Assembly: GCA_945906795.1 (NCBI GenBank)
Contig: CAMDRO010000003.1
Span: 1-64,000, forward strand
Reading direction: 5' to 3'
Length of the DNA stretch: 64,000 nucleotides
Source of the DNA: Spirosoma fluviale
GTDB taxonomy: Bacteria > Bacteroidota > Bacteroidia > Cytophagales > Spirosomataceae
Shown here: positions 26,443 to 36,500 of the stretch, in pieces
How the letters are laid out: every line of letters starts with the position of its first letter
Position numbering within the stretch: position 1 is the first letter of the stretch
The notes under the pieces: generated by a model
What the model saw: only the letters and a program-made list of their open reading frames with translations
What the model was told of the DNA's origin: nothing
Database searches by the model: none
Position numbers and translations under genes: made by a program

Positions 26443-29223
26443 TTATTGAATACCAAAAACCTTCATTTGCTTGACCATCCATGGAATATCATCTCCTGAA
26501 GCACTAGCAGCCTCTTCCAAAACAATACGCATGTACTTTGTTTTGGTATTAGCAAAAGCAATTTGATTATTTCCCTCCGTGCCCGAAATATGTGTTTTGG
26601 CCACTTGCCAAGTTTGTCCATCCAATGAGGTTTCAATCGTAAATTTTCTTGGATGTGTAGAAACGGCAGGATTAGGTACATTGGGAACCGGCTTGTATCC
26701 ACGAGGAGTCATGCTTTGTGCATTAAATTGCAACTCAGATAACATGATTTCCTTCGGGAATTTTACTTCATACCACATGCCTTTGGCTTGCTTTTCACCG
26801 GTAGACCAACCTTCATACGTGAAAGCCGTTTTAGGAGATCCCTTACTTCCAATTCGGTTATTGCTGATATGACTGGCTTTTACTTCCCAATTATCTTGTA
26901 CCCCTAATTCCTGTGGAATGATCGAAAATAAAGGATCAAATTTATACAGTCCACTTTGCTTCTTTGTTCTCGAACGAACTTCGGCAACTTGTTGGGCTGT
27001 CACGAAAGATGCCTCATTCGACATTCCAGTACGGATATAGGATAATACATCGGAAATCCATTCATCCGATTGTTCCTTCATCGGTGCCATCATTCCGCCA
27101 GAAAAAGTCTTCTTTTGAATAGGTCCTTCCAAGCCATGCAACAAAACTTGAATGGCATAAGTTGGATGACCCTGCAAGCGCAATGACCCCGCTAAAGCTG
27201 GAGCAAAAAACTTACCATTGCCCTCCGGTTTTCCTTGGCCATTATTGCCATGACATTGAGAACAAAGCTCGCTGAAAACCAATTCTCCTCGCTCTAATAT
27301 CGCTTTTTGCTCCTTACTGAATTCAGCTACTGGAGCCGCATTTCGCATTTTTATAGGCGTTATAATTTGTGTGGCTACTAGTTTCACTCCTTCAGCTGGA
27401 TGGGTACTCATCGCCGTTTTCAATGAATTATCCAGGTCGGGCAATTGGAGAACTTTTCCACTTAACATCGCCTGAATACATACATCAGTATTTGAATCTT
27501 TTAACAATGTTTGATACACGATGCCAAGGGATTTGTCACCTGCTTTGTATAAAGTCTCCCCCGCGCGCATGGCATGAATACGAATGCGAGGATTAGAATC
27601 TTTACTTAAGTTTTGAACCAAATCAGCTTTTAAAATACCTAAACCTTCTAAAGTCCACAAGGCATGAACCCGAGCCAATTCATTTTTTGAATTTTTAGCT
27701 AGCGTGATTAAAGCAGGACCAACAGTTACATCTTTTCGTAAAACGATTAATTGTTGGGCCATGTCTCTCCACCAACCATTTGGATGTGATAAATGTCCAA
27801 CTAGCGTGCTACTAGATTCATTTAACATGTTCGGTTGTTTTTTATCTCGCTCTAGGCCTTCATAAGTTAATCGCCAAATACGGCCAAATCCCGTGACTTT
27901 TGCCATTTGGAATTGGTCAATTTTAGTTCTTAAATAAGAACCTTTGGCAGTCCAGTTTCCTTCTTGGATGATTCCGTGGTACATATCCACAATATACATC
28001 GTCCCATCTGGAGCGGTGGCCATATCGATCGGACGGAAAAGTGGGTCTTTGGAACGAATAAATTCAGATTCATTTTTTTGATAGACATTACTTAACACAG
28101 TCAAGCCCTCTTTATTTTCAGGATTTATTTGGCGTACAATTCTAGCCACAGGTTCACCATAGAACAACTGACCTTTTAATGCATCAGGTAAACGATGGCC
28201 CCTAAAAATATCATTTCCAGCGGAACCCGTTACTCGGTTTAATGAACCATCCGGTTGTTTTACTTGGGTCATTCCACCTTGCACATCCGCTAAATGCATC
28301 GCCTCGCCATAAGGGATATAGAATCCTTTTTCAAATTGATTAGGAACCTCGAAATTTCCATAGTGAATTGGAAATTGGAAGTAAGATGGTACCCCACTGG
28401 CACCACCTTGAAACCACATTTTACCATCATTATCTTGGGTAGCACCCCACTGAGCCCGGTTATAGCCCGTCTTCTCCCGAATAATTCCACCCGGAGTTTC
28501 CCGTATTCTAAATGAGTTTACCGTACTGTAAAGCCAGTTGTCCATGCCATAATATAGGAAGGCTTGTTGGTGCTCCACATTCCCCGATCGTCCATATTTC
28601 GTGGAAAACAATTCTTTTTTATCAGCCTTCCCATCTCCATTGGTATCCGTGTATTTGTACACATTATCTGTATCTGATTCCATCGTCAAAATACAGTTCT
28701 TGCCATAAGGAAGCACAAAACGAGGGAAAATTAAGTGGTCGATGAAGATCGTTCCGCTCTCATAAATACCGTCGTTGTTCTTATCTTCCCAACGAGAAAT
28801 TCGGTTGATTGGATCTAATTCATTTTTAGAATCGGCATCGATCATGTAAGACCTAAGTTCCAACACATACATGGCACCATTTCCGTCAAACGTTATTTCG
28901 GCAGGATTTTCAATGGCCGGTTCTGTTAAGATGGGAGTCAATTTGTAGCCTGGAGGTAATAATAACATTTTTGCCTCTTCCTCCGGAGAAAGTGATTTAA
29001 CTGGATTTTTAGGGCTTATATCTATGCCTTTCCAAACTTCATCGTTGGGGTCAATGCCCTCTGGCAACGTCACTTTAATTAGGGTATCTAATTTAGCTAT
29101 GGTTGATATGGCTTTTGAAATAGTTTGAATAGGCTTGATGCCCGGTATAAATGAACTAATTCCTAGCGTAGTAATGGCAAAAATAAGGAGTGTTTTAACT
29201 CTCGTCGTAGACTTGATTTTCAT
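26443..29223 (-). CDS. PVC-type quinoprotein dehydrogenase with HEAT repeats, cytochrome c and discoidin-like tail
   Basis: 926 aa. An export or anchor helix (about 9-26) leads into a sorbosone-dehydrogenase-like propeller (about 80-450; TFDGNGAMYVLELRSYM, MATAPDGTMYIVDMYHG). HEAT-like helices follow (about 480-620), then a cytochrome c domain with CSQCH at 654-658 and GMMAPMKEQSDEW as a likely axial-Met region. The last ~140 residues look like a discoidin/F5-8 domain. This is the membrane-bound dehydrogenase architecture typical of Planctomycetes/Verrucomicrobia (PVC type). Inferred role: exported sugar or alcohol oxidation with direct heme electron exit. It lies downstream of the 883-aa paralogue, which has its own terminator. 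Confidence 0.87.
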   Translation of the reverse strand: MKIKSTTRVKTLLIFAITTLGISSFIPGIKPIQTISKAISTIAKLDTLIKVTLPEGIDPNDEVWKGIDISPKNPVKSLSPEEEAKMLLLPPGYKLTPILTEPAIENPAEITFDGNGAMYVLELRSYMIDADSKNELDPINRISRWEDKNNDGIYESGTIFIDHLIFPRFVLPYGKNCILTMESDTDNVYKYTDTNGDGKADKKELFSTKYGRSGNVEHQQAFLYYGMDNWLYSTVNSFRIRETPGGIIREKTGYNRAQWGATQDNDGKMWFQGGASGVPSYFQFPIHYGNFEVPNQFEKGFYIPYGEAMHLADVQGGMTQVKQPDGSLNRVTGSAGNDIFRGHRLPDALKGQLFYGEPVARIVRQINPENKEGLTVLSNVYQKNESEFIRSKDPLFRPIDMATAPDGTMYIVDMYHGIIQEGNWTAKGSYLRTKIDQFQMAKVTGFGRIWRLTYEGLERDKKQPNMLNESSSTLVGHLSHPNGWWRDMAQQLIVLRKDVTVGPALITLAKNSKNELARVHALWTLEGLGILKADLVQNLSKDSNPRIRIHAMRAGETLYKAGDKSLGIVYQTLLKDSNTDVCIQAMLSGKVLQLPDLDNSLKTAMSTHPAEGVKLVATQIITPIKMRNAAPVAEFSKEQKAILERGELVFSELCSQCHGNNGQGKPEGNGKFFAPALAGSLRLQGHPTYAIQVLLHGLEGPIQKKTFSGGMMAPMKEQSDEWISDVLSYIRTGMSNEASFVTAQQVAEVRSRTKKQSGLYKFDPLFSIIPQELGVQDNWEVKASHISNNRIGSKGSPKTAFTYEGWSTGEKQAKGMWYEVKFPKEIMLSELQFNAQSMTPRGYKPVPNVPNPAVSTHPRKFTIETSLDGQTWQVAKTHISGTEGNNQIAFANTKTKYMRIVLEEAASASGDDIPWMVKQMKVFGIQ

Positions 29224-29352
29224 TCGTTAAAAATAGGTTTGTGTTAAGCTTTATTATAGCCAAATATCTTAAAAATAAATGAATTTTCTAAAAACAACTC
29301 AGTGAAAGATTTTTCAATAATGGATTTGGGATTTTAACTTTCTGAGATACAT

Positions 29353-29380
29353 AAAAAAAGATCCGACAATGCCGGATCTT
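29353..29380 (-). terminator. Rho-independent terminator after the 883-aa dehydrogenase
   Basis: On the minus strand an 8-bp stem (AAGATCCG with CGGATCTT, 29358-29380) with a 7-base loop is followed by seven T. It begins 28 bp after the stop at 29409 and separates the two large dehydrogenase genes. Confidence 0.78.
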
Positions 29381-29408
29381 CCTTATTTTTAAAGCAATGA
29401 TCAAATCA

Positions 29409-32060
29409 TTATTTCTTTTGCTCAGATAAAAAAGTAATCAAGGAAGCAAATTCATCATAGGATAATTCATTCGCTAAGCCTGTTGGCATCATCGAGTTTT
29501 CCATTTCTTTTCTGCTTGAAATATCTGCCGTTTTAATCGTAGTGGTTTGCCCCGTAATATCTCTTAAAATCAGCCTTTCTGCTGACTCAGAGGTGACAAA
29601 TCCCATATATTCTCTCTTGTTTTTTGTCGTAATTAATACCGTTGCAAACCCTTGTGAGATCGATGCATTTGGTTTTAAAATAGACTCAGCGATTTGCTCT
29701 CTGTTCATGATGGCACCTATCTGTCCCATGTAAGGGCCTTTTGGCATATCTCCAGGTTTTAAACTATGGCAAACCACGCAACCTTGTTTGGTAAATAAAG
29801 CTCTACCCGCACCTGAATTACCTGGCATTTTGACCATCGCCAACATGATATCCTCGATGGACGTATTTCCAATTTGCCCTTTTTTGCTACGAATAGCTTC
29901 CAAATCTACTTTTACCTCTTCTTTAGCCAACATATTTTGAGCTGCACCGGCTATCTCAGCGATTTCCATTTGATGCTTTTCATTTAAATCAGATAAAACC
30001 AATTTTTCAGCATCCGATGATTTATTCCAAAGTGCCAAGAAGAAATCCTTTATTTCTGGACTTGATTCCCAGTCAGCCGTCTTGTAGTAGGGGCCGTGTC
30101 CATTCGGCTTGGTCGACCACCAATACTGACCTTCATAGAAATTCTCTTTCTTATACAAACGAGCAACCGTTTCTAAAATCTGCGATTTTAATTTTGGTTG
30201 TGTAGACTTTTTGTACGTAGCCAAAAGTGCCTTTACTACAGCTGGATCATGCATAGCACGCATAGCCCACAAAGCTATCGTTGAGTTTTTAGTAGCCAAA
30301 GCTGTGATGCTTTCTTTCTTGGCATCTAAACTTCTTAGCGCTTGAACCGCCACATGAGAAAGTATGATTCCAGAATTGGGTGTTGCGTGCGGCCCTTCTT
30401 TATCTTTTGGAGGTGCCACAAATGAGCTAGGAACTTGCACTTGCAACAAAGCTGGAATCGCTTCTTTGCGACCTAATCTGCCTAAACCAATCGCTGAAGC
30501 AACCTGAACTCGAGGAGATGGATCTTTTAACCCATTCAAATATGGAGCCAATGGAATTAATTTACTTTTAGTTTTTCGATCTGCCATCGCTCTTAACGCA
30601 AATTCTCTGACACTTTTATCTGCAACTAAAGTCGCAAGTTTAGCCACTCCCTTTTGATCAGCTGCTTGAGCATAGGTGAAAATTCCTGTCGCTCTCGTAT
30701 ATAATGGCAGCGATTTGTCAGCCGCTAATTTCCAAGATATGGATGCAGCATCCTTTGCACTTCTGCCCAATAGTTCTTGTTGGGCCGTAATTCTTGCCAC
30801 CGCACTGTTGGATTTCAATAGATCCGTTAGCTCTGCCAACGAAGATTTTTTGACGTCAGGGAATGCTTTATACGTCCAGCCTTTGGGTACTGCTTTAATG
30901 ACAAATCCTTTCGTCGGACTTCCTGAAAAACCTGCTCCATCCCAAGCTGCAAGGTATAATTGGCCCGAGCCATCCACATCTAAATCGGAAATTTGGGCCA
31001 ATTTAATAAAGGTCTCATCCTTTTGAGTGAAACTGGCTCCATCAGGTGTCACACGATGTATGTACAACATGCTATTTCCCCAATCGGCCATCATCGGTAC
31101 TTGGTTGTATTTTGCTGGCCAAGTTGGCTCATCCATAAACAAGGAACCTGTGCCTGAACCCCCACCTACATCCACTAAACCAGGAAGGATTTCTTCCGTA
31201 AAGTGCTTAAATAATAAGGGATAGCCATATTCACCCGATTGAATCTGATGACTAAAGCGAATGTTCCAACCCGCTCCGTCATTGGTATTATCCCTTGTAT
31301 AAATGTTCATGTAGGCGTCAATGGCCACATCGTAAATATTTCTAGTTCCGTGTGTGTAGACTTCCATTTCAGTGCCATCTGGCCTGACGCGAACAATTCC
31401 ACCACCCAACATAGTCAATTTTTTTCCTGAACGGTCTATCGCATCGTGGAAACCAAAGTCGCCCACCGCGATGTAAATCCAACCATCGATACCCAAACGA
31501 ATTCCATTCGTTGAATGATCAGTACCTCTACTTTGAAGGAATTTAACAGAACTTATATGCTCAATTAAAGGAGAAGATGGTCCGTCAGCAACTCCATCAT
31601 TGTCCTTGTCCTCAAAAACGACTAAATCCATACCAGCCGCTTTTCCCGTTTCTGGGGAGAAAACCGTATGTAAAACATATACTTTATTACCCAAAGAAAT
31701 AATTCCACGTGGATTGTCGACCATCGCAAATTGGGTGCTCACATCTACTTTTCCATCATGGTCTTTGTCGATAAGTTTTAAGATATATCCTTTTTTTGGA
31801 GTCTTACCCAGAGACCCAATTTTGTCCACGCCTACAAATACCTCGCCAGTGGCGGCAACGGCCAAACAAGCAGGGGATGGAGTGAGGTCGCCACTTGTAA
31901 AATTTTTGACTTGCAACTCCCCAGGCCAAAACCCGGCATTACGTAATGTGTCAATTTTGACTAGGGTACTTGCACTATTTTGCTTGGAAGAGGAATCGAA
32001 AAAATGAATTCCAAAAAAGAAAAGTATCCCATAAATTAGGGCGAAGCTAATTTTCAACAT
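29409..32060 (-). CDS. PVC-type quinoprotein dehydrogenase with HEAT repeats and C-terminal cytochrome c
   Basis: 883 aa. Signal or anchor helix at 1-19, a propeller with AVAATGEVFVGVDKIGSLG, GIDGWIYIAVGDFGFHDAI and GSGQLYLAAWDGAGF, then alpha-helical HEAT-like repeats (about 400-640; SPRVQVASAIGLGRLGRKEA). A C-terminal cytochrome c domain has CVVCH at 761-765 and KGPYMGQIG before an axial-ligand-like region. It lacks the discoidin tail of its neighbour, which suggests a division of substrates or location. It is divergent from the gene remnant at 32273. The oxidised substrate is unknown; sugars are inferred from the propeller family. Confidence 0.88.
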   Translation of the reverse strand: MLKISFALIYGILFFFGIHFFDSSSKQNSASTLVKIDTLRNAGFWPGELQVKNFTSGDLTPSPACLAVAATGEVFVGVDKIGSLGKTPKKGYILKLIDKDHDGKVDVSTQFAMVDNPRGIISLGNKVYVLHTVFSPETGKAAGMDLVVFEDKDNDGVADGPSSPLIEHISSVKFLQSRGTDHSTNGIRLGIDGWIYIAVGDFGFHDAIDRSGKKLTMLGGGIVRVRPDGTEMEVYTHGTRNIYDVAIDAYMNIYTRDNTNDGAGWNIRFSHQIQSGEYGYPLLFKHFTEEILPGLVDVGGGSGTGSLFMDEPTWPAKYNQVPMMADWGNSMLYIHRVTPDGASFTQKDETFIKLAQISDLDVDGSGQLYLAAWDGAGFSGSPTKGFVIKAVPKGWTYKAFPDVKKSSLAELTDLLKSNSAVARITAQQELLGRSAKDAASISWKLAADKSLPLYTRATGIFTYAQAADQKGVAKLATLVADKSVREFALRAMADRKTKSKLIPLAPYLNGLKDPSPRVQVASAIGLGRLGRKEAIPALLQVQVPSSFVAPPKDKEGPHATPNSGIILSHVAVQALRSLDAKKESITALATKNSTIALWAMRAMHDPAVVKALLATYKKSTQPKLKSQILETVARLYKKENFYEGQYWWSTKPNGHGPYYKTADWESSPEIKDFFLALWNKSSDAEKLVLSDLNEKHQMEIAEIAGAAQNMLAKEEVKVDLEAIRSKKGQIGNTSIEDIMLAMVKMPGNSGAGRALFTKQGCVVCHSLKPGDMPKGPYMGQIGAIMNREQIAESILKPNASISQGFATVLITTKNKREYMGFVTSESAERLILRDITGQTTTIKTADISSRKEMENSMMPTGLANELSYDEFASLITFLSEQKK

Positions 32061-32081
32061 GTTATGATAGGTTTAAATGTC

Positions 32082-32099
32082 TGTGGCCTTAAAACCACA
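32082..32099. promoter_or_regulatory. Imperfect 18-bp palindrome upstream of the 883-aa dehydrogenase
   Basis: TGTGGCCTTAAAACCACA has matching half-sites TGTGG..TTAA..CCACA with only the two YY/RR steps unmatched. It lies 22 bp upstream of the ATG at 32060, where a repressor could block initiation. No regulator gene is nearby. Confidence 0.3.
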
Positions 32100-32272
32100 T
32101 GGCAATATATCATTTGAAATTAAATTTTCAATCCTTTAAAACATTTCTAATTGATTTTATTTTTTTATTTTGCCTTCTAATTCCAATTTAACTACATCAT
32201 TTAACCCATTCATTGCATGCGCGACTCTTCGAATCATTGTATTTTGAATTCACTTATTAAATCTAACCTACA

Positions 32273-32458
32273 ATGAACCCAAAAATTCAAAAGTTCATTT
32301 GTATTGTTTTTATAGTAGCCAATACATTAATGCTTCTTGGAAAAAAAGAGGGTCAGCCAGAGGTTAAGCTGCAGGTTAATTGGTCTCAGTACTTATCTAA
32401 ACATGATTTAGTCTGGAATAAAATTCCCAAAGATTATTTTGAAGGTGATTTTAATTAA
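32273..32458 (+). pseudogene. Truncated N-terminus of a DUF5703-like glycosidase
   Basis: 61 codons. A signal peptide is followed by LQVNWSQYLSKHDLVWNKIP and DYFEGDFN, then a TAA. The WxxYLxxHDLVWxKxPxxYxEGxF pattern is how I recall DUF5703/GH95-like glycosidases beginning, normally continuing GNG... for several hundred residues. Here the frame stops exactly where that should continue, and the following 80 bp do not resume it. It is therefore best read as a remnant left by deletion or nonsense mutation. The family call is from memory of the motif and was not searched. It could also be a short secreted peptide. Confidence 0.5.
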
Positions 32459-32546
32459 GATAATTAACGAGCAACAAGGAAACATGGAACGCTTGGGGTG
32501 AAGGAAAATGATAAAAAACAGGATGAAATAAGCGATTGAATTGGCC

Positions 32547-33488
32547 ATGATTTTGATGTGTTGGAGTTGCCAGAAAACAGAAGTATCCACTACGACTTCG
32601 ACAGGTACCTCGGTCACCCCGACAAAAACCTATTCGGGTACAGGTTCGATTACGCAGGGTTTAGGTATGACAGTTGTCGGCAGTTTGTACACATGCTCAG
32701 GAGGAAGAGTCTCTGCTGTGGGAAATATACTATCATCAGATTCTAAATCATGGGTTTTGCCAGCTGAAAACAGTTTCAGTACGGCTAATAAACTTCCCGA
32801 TTTATTCAATGAGTGTAATGCTAAATCTCCTACATCAATTGCCCAGGTGGATACCGCTAAAATTCCAACCACCATTATAGACTCAGATGGGGAGACTATT
32901 ACTGGGTTTATTTATGGAGATAATTATTTTGAACTTTATGTGAATGGGAAGTTGGTGGGTGTTGACGCAGTCCCTTTCACACCTTTCAACTCAGCCTTTA
33001 TAAAATTTAAAGCCAAACGTCCCATTAAATATGCCATCAAGCTAGTTGATTGGGAAGAAAATTTAGGCATAGGGACAGAGTTGAATGGGGGCGATACCAA
33101 TCACCCTGGCGATGGTGGGTTTATTGCAAAATTTAGTGACGGCACTGTGACTAATGCTAGCTGGAAAGCTCAAACCTTTTATATAGCTCCTTTAGCCTCG
33201 GTCGATTGTGTTACTGAAACAGGAACTTCCCGAAATTCCTCGGGTTGCCCAACGACCTCTTCCGCAGGGTTAAAATCTTATGCTTTGCATTGGAGCTTTC
33301 CATCGAATTGGTACGCTACTGATTTTGATTTTGCTACTTGGCCTTCCGCTAGTTTATTTACAGAAAGTGCGGTAGGTCCTAAAAATGCATATACAAATTT
33401 TAGCCCTCAGTTTTCGGGAGCTTTCTTTATTTGGTCCAGTAATTTGATTTTAGATAATTTGGTTTTACTTCGATTTACTGGAAAATGA
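32547..33488 (+). CDS. Secreted lipoprotein-like protein of unknown function, start region damaged
   Basis: 313 aa from the ATG at 32547 (a TTG lies two codons upstream). The N-terminus MILMCWSCQK is too short for a normal lipoprotein signal. Reading further back in frame from ATG 32508 gives MIKNRMK, a TAA at 32529-32531, then AIELAMILMCWSC, so a complete lipoprotein signal seems interrupted by one stop codon. The mature protein has a T/S-rich linker, GDNYFELYVNGKLVGVD (a galactose-binding-like strand pattern) and two Cys pairs. No family was recognised; its style resembles the YHYH lipoprotein half at 12734. Possibly a pseudogene, or still translated from the internal start without export. 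Confidence 0.6.
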   Translation: MILMCWSCQKTEVSTTTSTGTSVTPTKTYSGTGSITQGLGMTVVGSLYTCSGGRVSAVGNILSSDSKSWVLPAENSFSTANKLPDLFNECNAKSPTSIAQVDTAKIPTTIIDSDGETITGFIYGDNYFELYVNGKLVGVDAVPFTPFNSAFIKFKAKRPIKYAIKLVDWEENLGIGTELNGGDTNHPGDGGFIAKFSDGTVTNASWKAQTFYIAPLASVDCVTETGTSRNSSGCPTTSSAGLKSYALHWSFPSNWYATDFDFATWPSASLFTESAVGPKNAYTNFSPQFSGAFFIWSSNLILDNLVLLRFTGK

Positions 33489-33505
33489 TAAAATGGATTT
33501 TGAAA

Positions 33506-33513
33506 TAATTTTG
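33506..33513 (+). promoter_or_regulatory. Candidate TAnnTTTG promoter box for the synthetase gene
   Basis: TAATTTTG lies 84 bp before the ATG at 33598, giving an A/T-rich leader of roughly 80 nt. No firm -33 element was seen. Confidence 0.35.
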
Positions 33514-33597
33514 TAGTTTTAAATCAATTTAAAAACTAAATCATTCTATTTGACTTCCCTATTTATTTTATATTTTTAAAACTCTAAACATATACTC

Positions 33598-36500
33598 ATG
33601 CTCTTAAAGAGTATAAGCTTTCCTAATCAAGAGTCTTCTTTGTTTGCGAATGAATCTCTCATTGATATTTTCTTAAAAACGGTTCAAAATTATCCGCAAA
33701 AAACAGCGCTTGTTTTTGGAGATCGTATCTGTACCTACCAAGAATTGGATTCAAAAAGCAATGGGTTAGCTCAAAGTTTATTGGCATTAAATATAGGTAA
33801 GGGGGATATTTTAGGTGTTTATCTGCCTAGGGGGATTGAATTACATGTGGTCATTTTAGGCATATTAAAAGCGGGTGCGGCTTACATTCCTTTTGATATA
33901 GATACTCCCAAAGAGCGAATAGAATCAGTGCTCTTAGATTTTCATTTAAGTTATTGTGTTACTCATGAGATTTTGAATGAAAAGCTGCAGACTATTTCAG
34001 TAACTGAGACCGATCTAAGTCCAAAATCTGCCATTAATCATGCTCAAGCTGATTCATTAGCCTATATTATTTTCACTTCAGGAAGCACCGGTAAGCCTAA
34101 GGGAATTCCGATCAAACATCATCAAATTGCGCATTTACTCCAATCAGAAAATAGTCAAATTCAGGTAAAGCCCATTGACATTATTTACCAAGGTTTTTCT
34201 GTTTCATTCGACATGTGGTTTGAAGAAACTTGGATAGCTTATTTGGCAGGTGCAACGCTCATCATCGCAGATTCTAAAATTTCAAAATCGGTTGATGTTT
34301 TACATGAGTTTCTTAACAAACATCAAGTAACTATTTTACATGCAGTTCCTAGCTTGTTGGCCATGTTAGATGTTCATATTCCAAGCCTTCGATTGGTCAA
34401 CTCAGGTGGCGAAGCTTGTAATAAAAATATTTTGGACAAATGGGCCGCTAGAAATTTGATATTTTTAAACAGTTATGGGCCAACGGAGACTACGGTAACT
34501 TCTTCATTAATCCAATTAAAGATAGGGGATGAAATTTCCATCGGGAAGCCTTTGCCTAATTTTAGCCTGGCGATTGTCAACGAATCTCTGGAGTTAATGG
34601 ATGTTGGTGAGGAAGGAGAATTAGTGATTAGTGGTCCATGTGTCAGTGAGGGGTATTTTCAAAGGCCCGACTTAAGTGAAAAAGTATTTTTGAATAAGCC
34701 GGCTGGATTGTCTGAGATGTTTGGAGATCGAATCTATTTATCTGGAGATGTCGGAAGGATGAATTCGGAAGGCAATTTCTTTGTGACTGGTCGGAAAGAC
34801 GATCAGGTTAAATGGCGGGGCTATCGAATTGAATTAGGTGAAATTGAAGCTCATTTGAATGCGATCGAGGTAGTCCAACAAGCCGTTGTGGTATTAAAAA
34901 GGGTTCAATCGTTGGATCAATTGGTCGCCTATGTTATTTTAAAGAAGGAGTATGAATGCGATGAGAAAGTAATTAGAAACGAGTTGAATAAGGAATTGCC
35001 CAATTACATGATTCCTTCATTGTTCATTGAGATTAAAGAATTTCAGCACCTTGCCAGTGGGAAAGTGGACAAGAAAAAATTACCCGAACCTAGTATCATT
35101 CCTGCCATTTCTTCCGCCTCGGATTCCAGCAGGGATCAGTCCATTATTGGGATTTTGACCGAGCTTTTCCCTGGATCTACGGTCAATTTGAAAGATGATT
35201 TTTTCACCGATTTAGGAGGATATTCTATGTTGGCAGCCCAATTTGTATCCGAAGTTCGGAAGTTGGCAGGCTTGGAACAAATCTCCATCATGGATGTGTA
35301 TGAACATCGACCTTTAGAAAATTTAGTTTCACATTGGGAATCAAAAAAAGAATCTGTCCATCCATTTGAAGCTTTTCAAAAAACAAATTCGCTCACCTAT
35401 TTTGCTTGTTGGGCCGCACAAAGTATTTCCTTATTTTTTATTTTTGGGCTTGTGGCCGCTCAAATATTTTTACCATTTCTTGGTTACTATTTCGCTATTG
35501 AGCAAATGGAAAGTCATTGGATCCCACTTTTAATGGCTGTTTTTATTTATTGTACGGTCGTACCCATATCTAGTGGTATTATTTGGTTGATCAAAAAGCT
35601 TTTTATCGGAAAATTTGAAGCCGGGGATTATCCACTTTGGGGATTGGTATTTTTTAAATGGTGGCTTCAGAAAAGATTAGTTTCCTTATTGCCCAAAGAA
35701 CTATTTAGTAATACGCCATTTTATGCCCATTTTTTACGTTGGTTTGGGGTAAAGGTTTCAGGCGATACACAGCTAAGTAATTTTGACATTGGGATTGAAG
35801 ATTTAGTCAGTATTGGAAAAAATGTGACCATCAGTTCAAATGTTGTCCTGAATAATGCTTGGGTTGAGAATGGCCGATTGAAATTAAGAAATATTAGTAT
35901 TGCTGATCACGCATATATAGGAACTAGTTCGGTCATTTCGGGTGATTGCCAAATAGCGGAACGAGGTGAGATTAAGGATTTATCCCTTTTGCCTTTAGGC
36001 CAAAACATTGAGAAAAATGAAATTTGGGCTGGCAGTCCGGCACAAAATTTAGGTGTAAAGCCTCAAGAAGAAAACGTTCATTATGTCTCAAAAAAGAAAA
36101 AAATCGAGTATCAATTTATTTTCTTGGCCTTGATATTTGCTTTCCCAATTTTGGTTTTATTGCCCTTGGCACCCTCGATTATAAGCCTTTATTATTTGGA
36201 TAATGAGGCAGATTGGTATTCTTTTTATTATTTGTTTAAGACGCCTATTTTCTCCTTCATGTATATTCTGCTCTTTATTTTCGAGCTTGTTTGTTTGACG
36301 CGAATATTTAAAAAAAATATCCTTCCGGGTCGCTATTCTATTTATAGTAAAACCTATGTAATCAAGTGGTTTTTGGATGCCTTATTTAGTTTATCTTTAA
36401 ACGTGATTAAACCCATTTTTGCTACCGTATTTATTTCTTGGATTTACAAAGCTTTGGGCGCTAAGGTGGGGAAAAATACTGAAATATCTACGGCAACCAA

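Noticed and set aside
31600-32007. 135-codon open frame on the plus strand
   Set aside because: It lies entirely opposite the well-supported 883-aa dehydrogenase and has no protein-like features; it reflects codon bias of the real gene.
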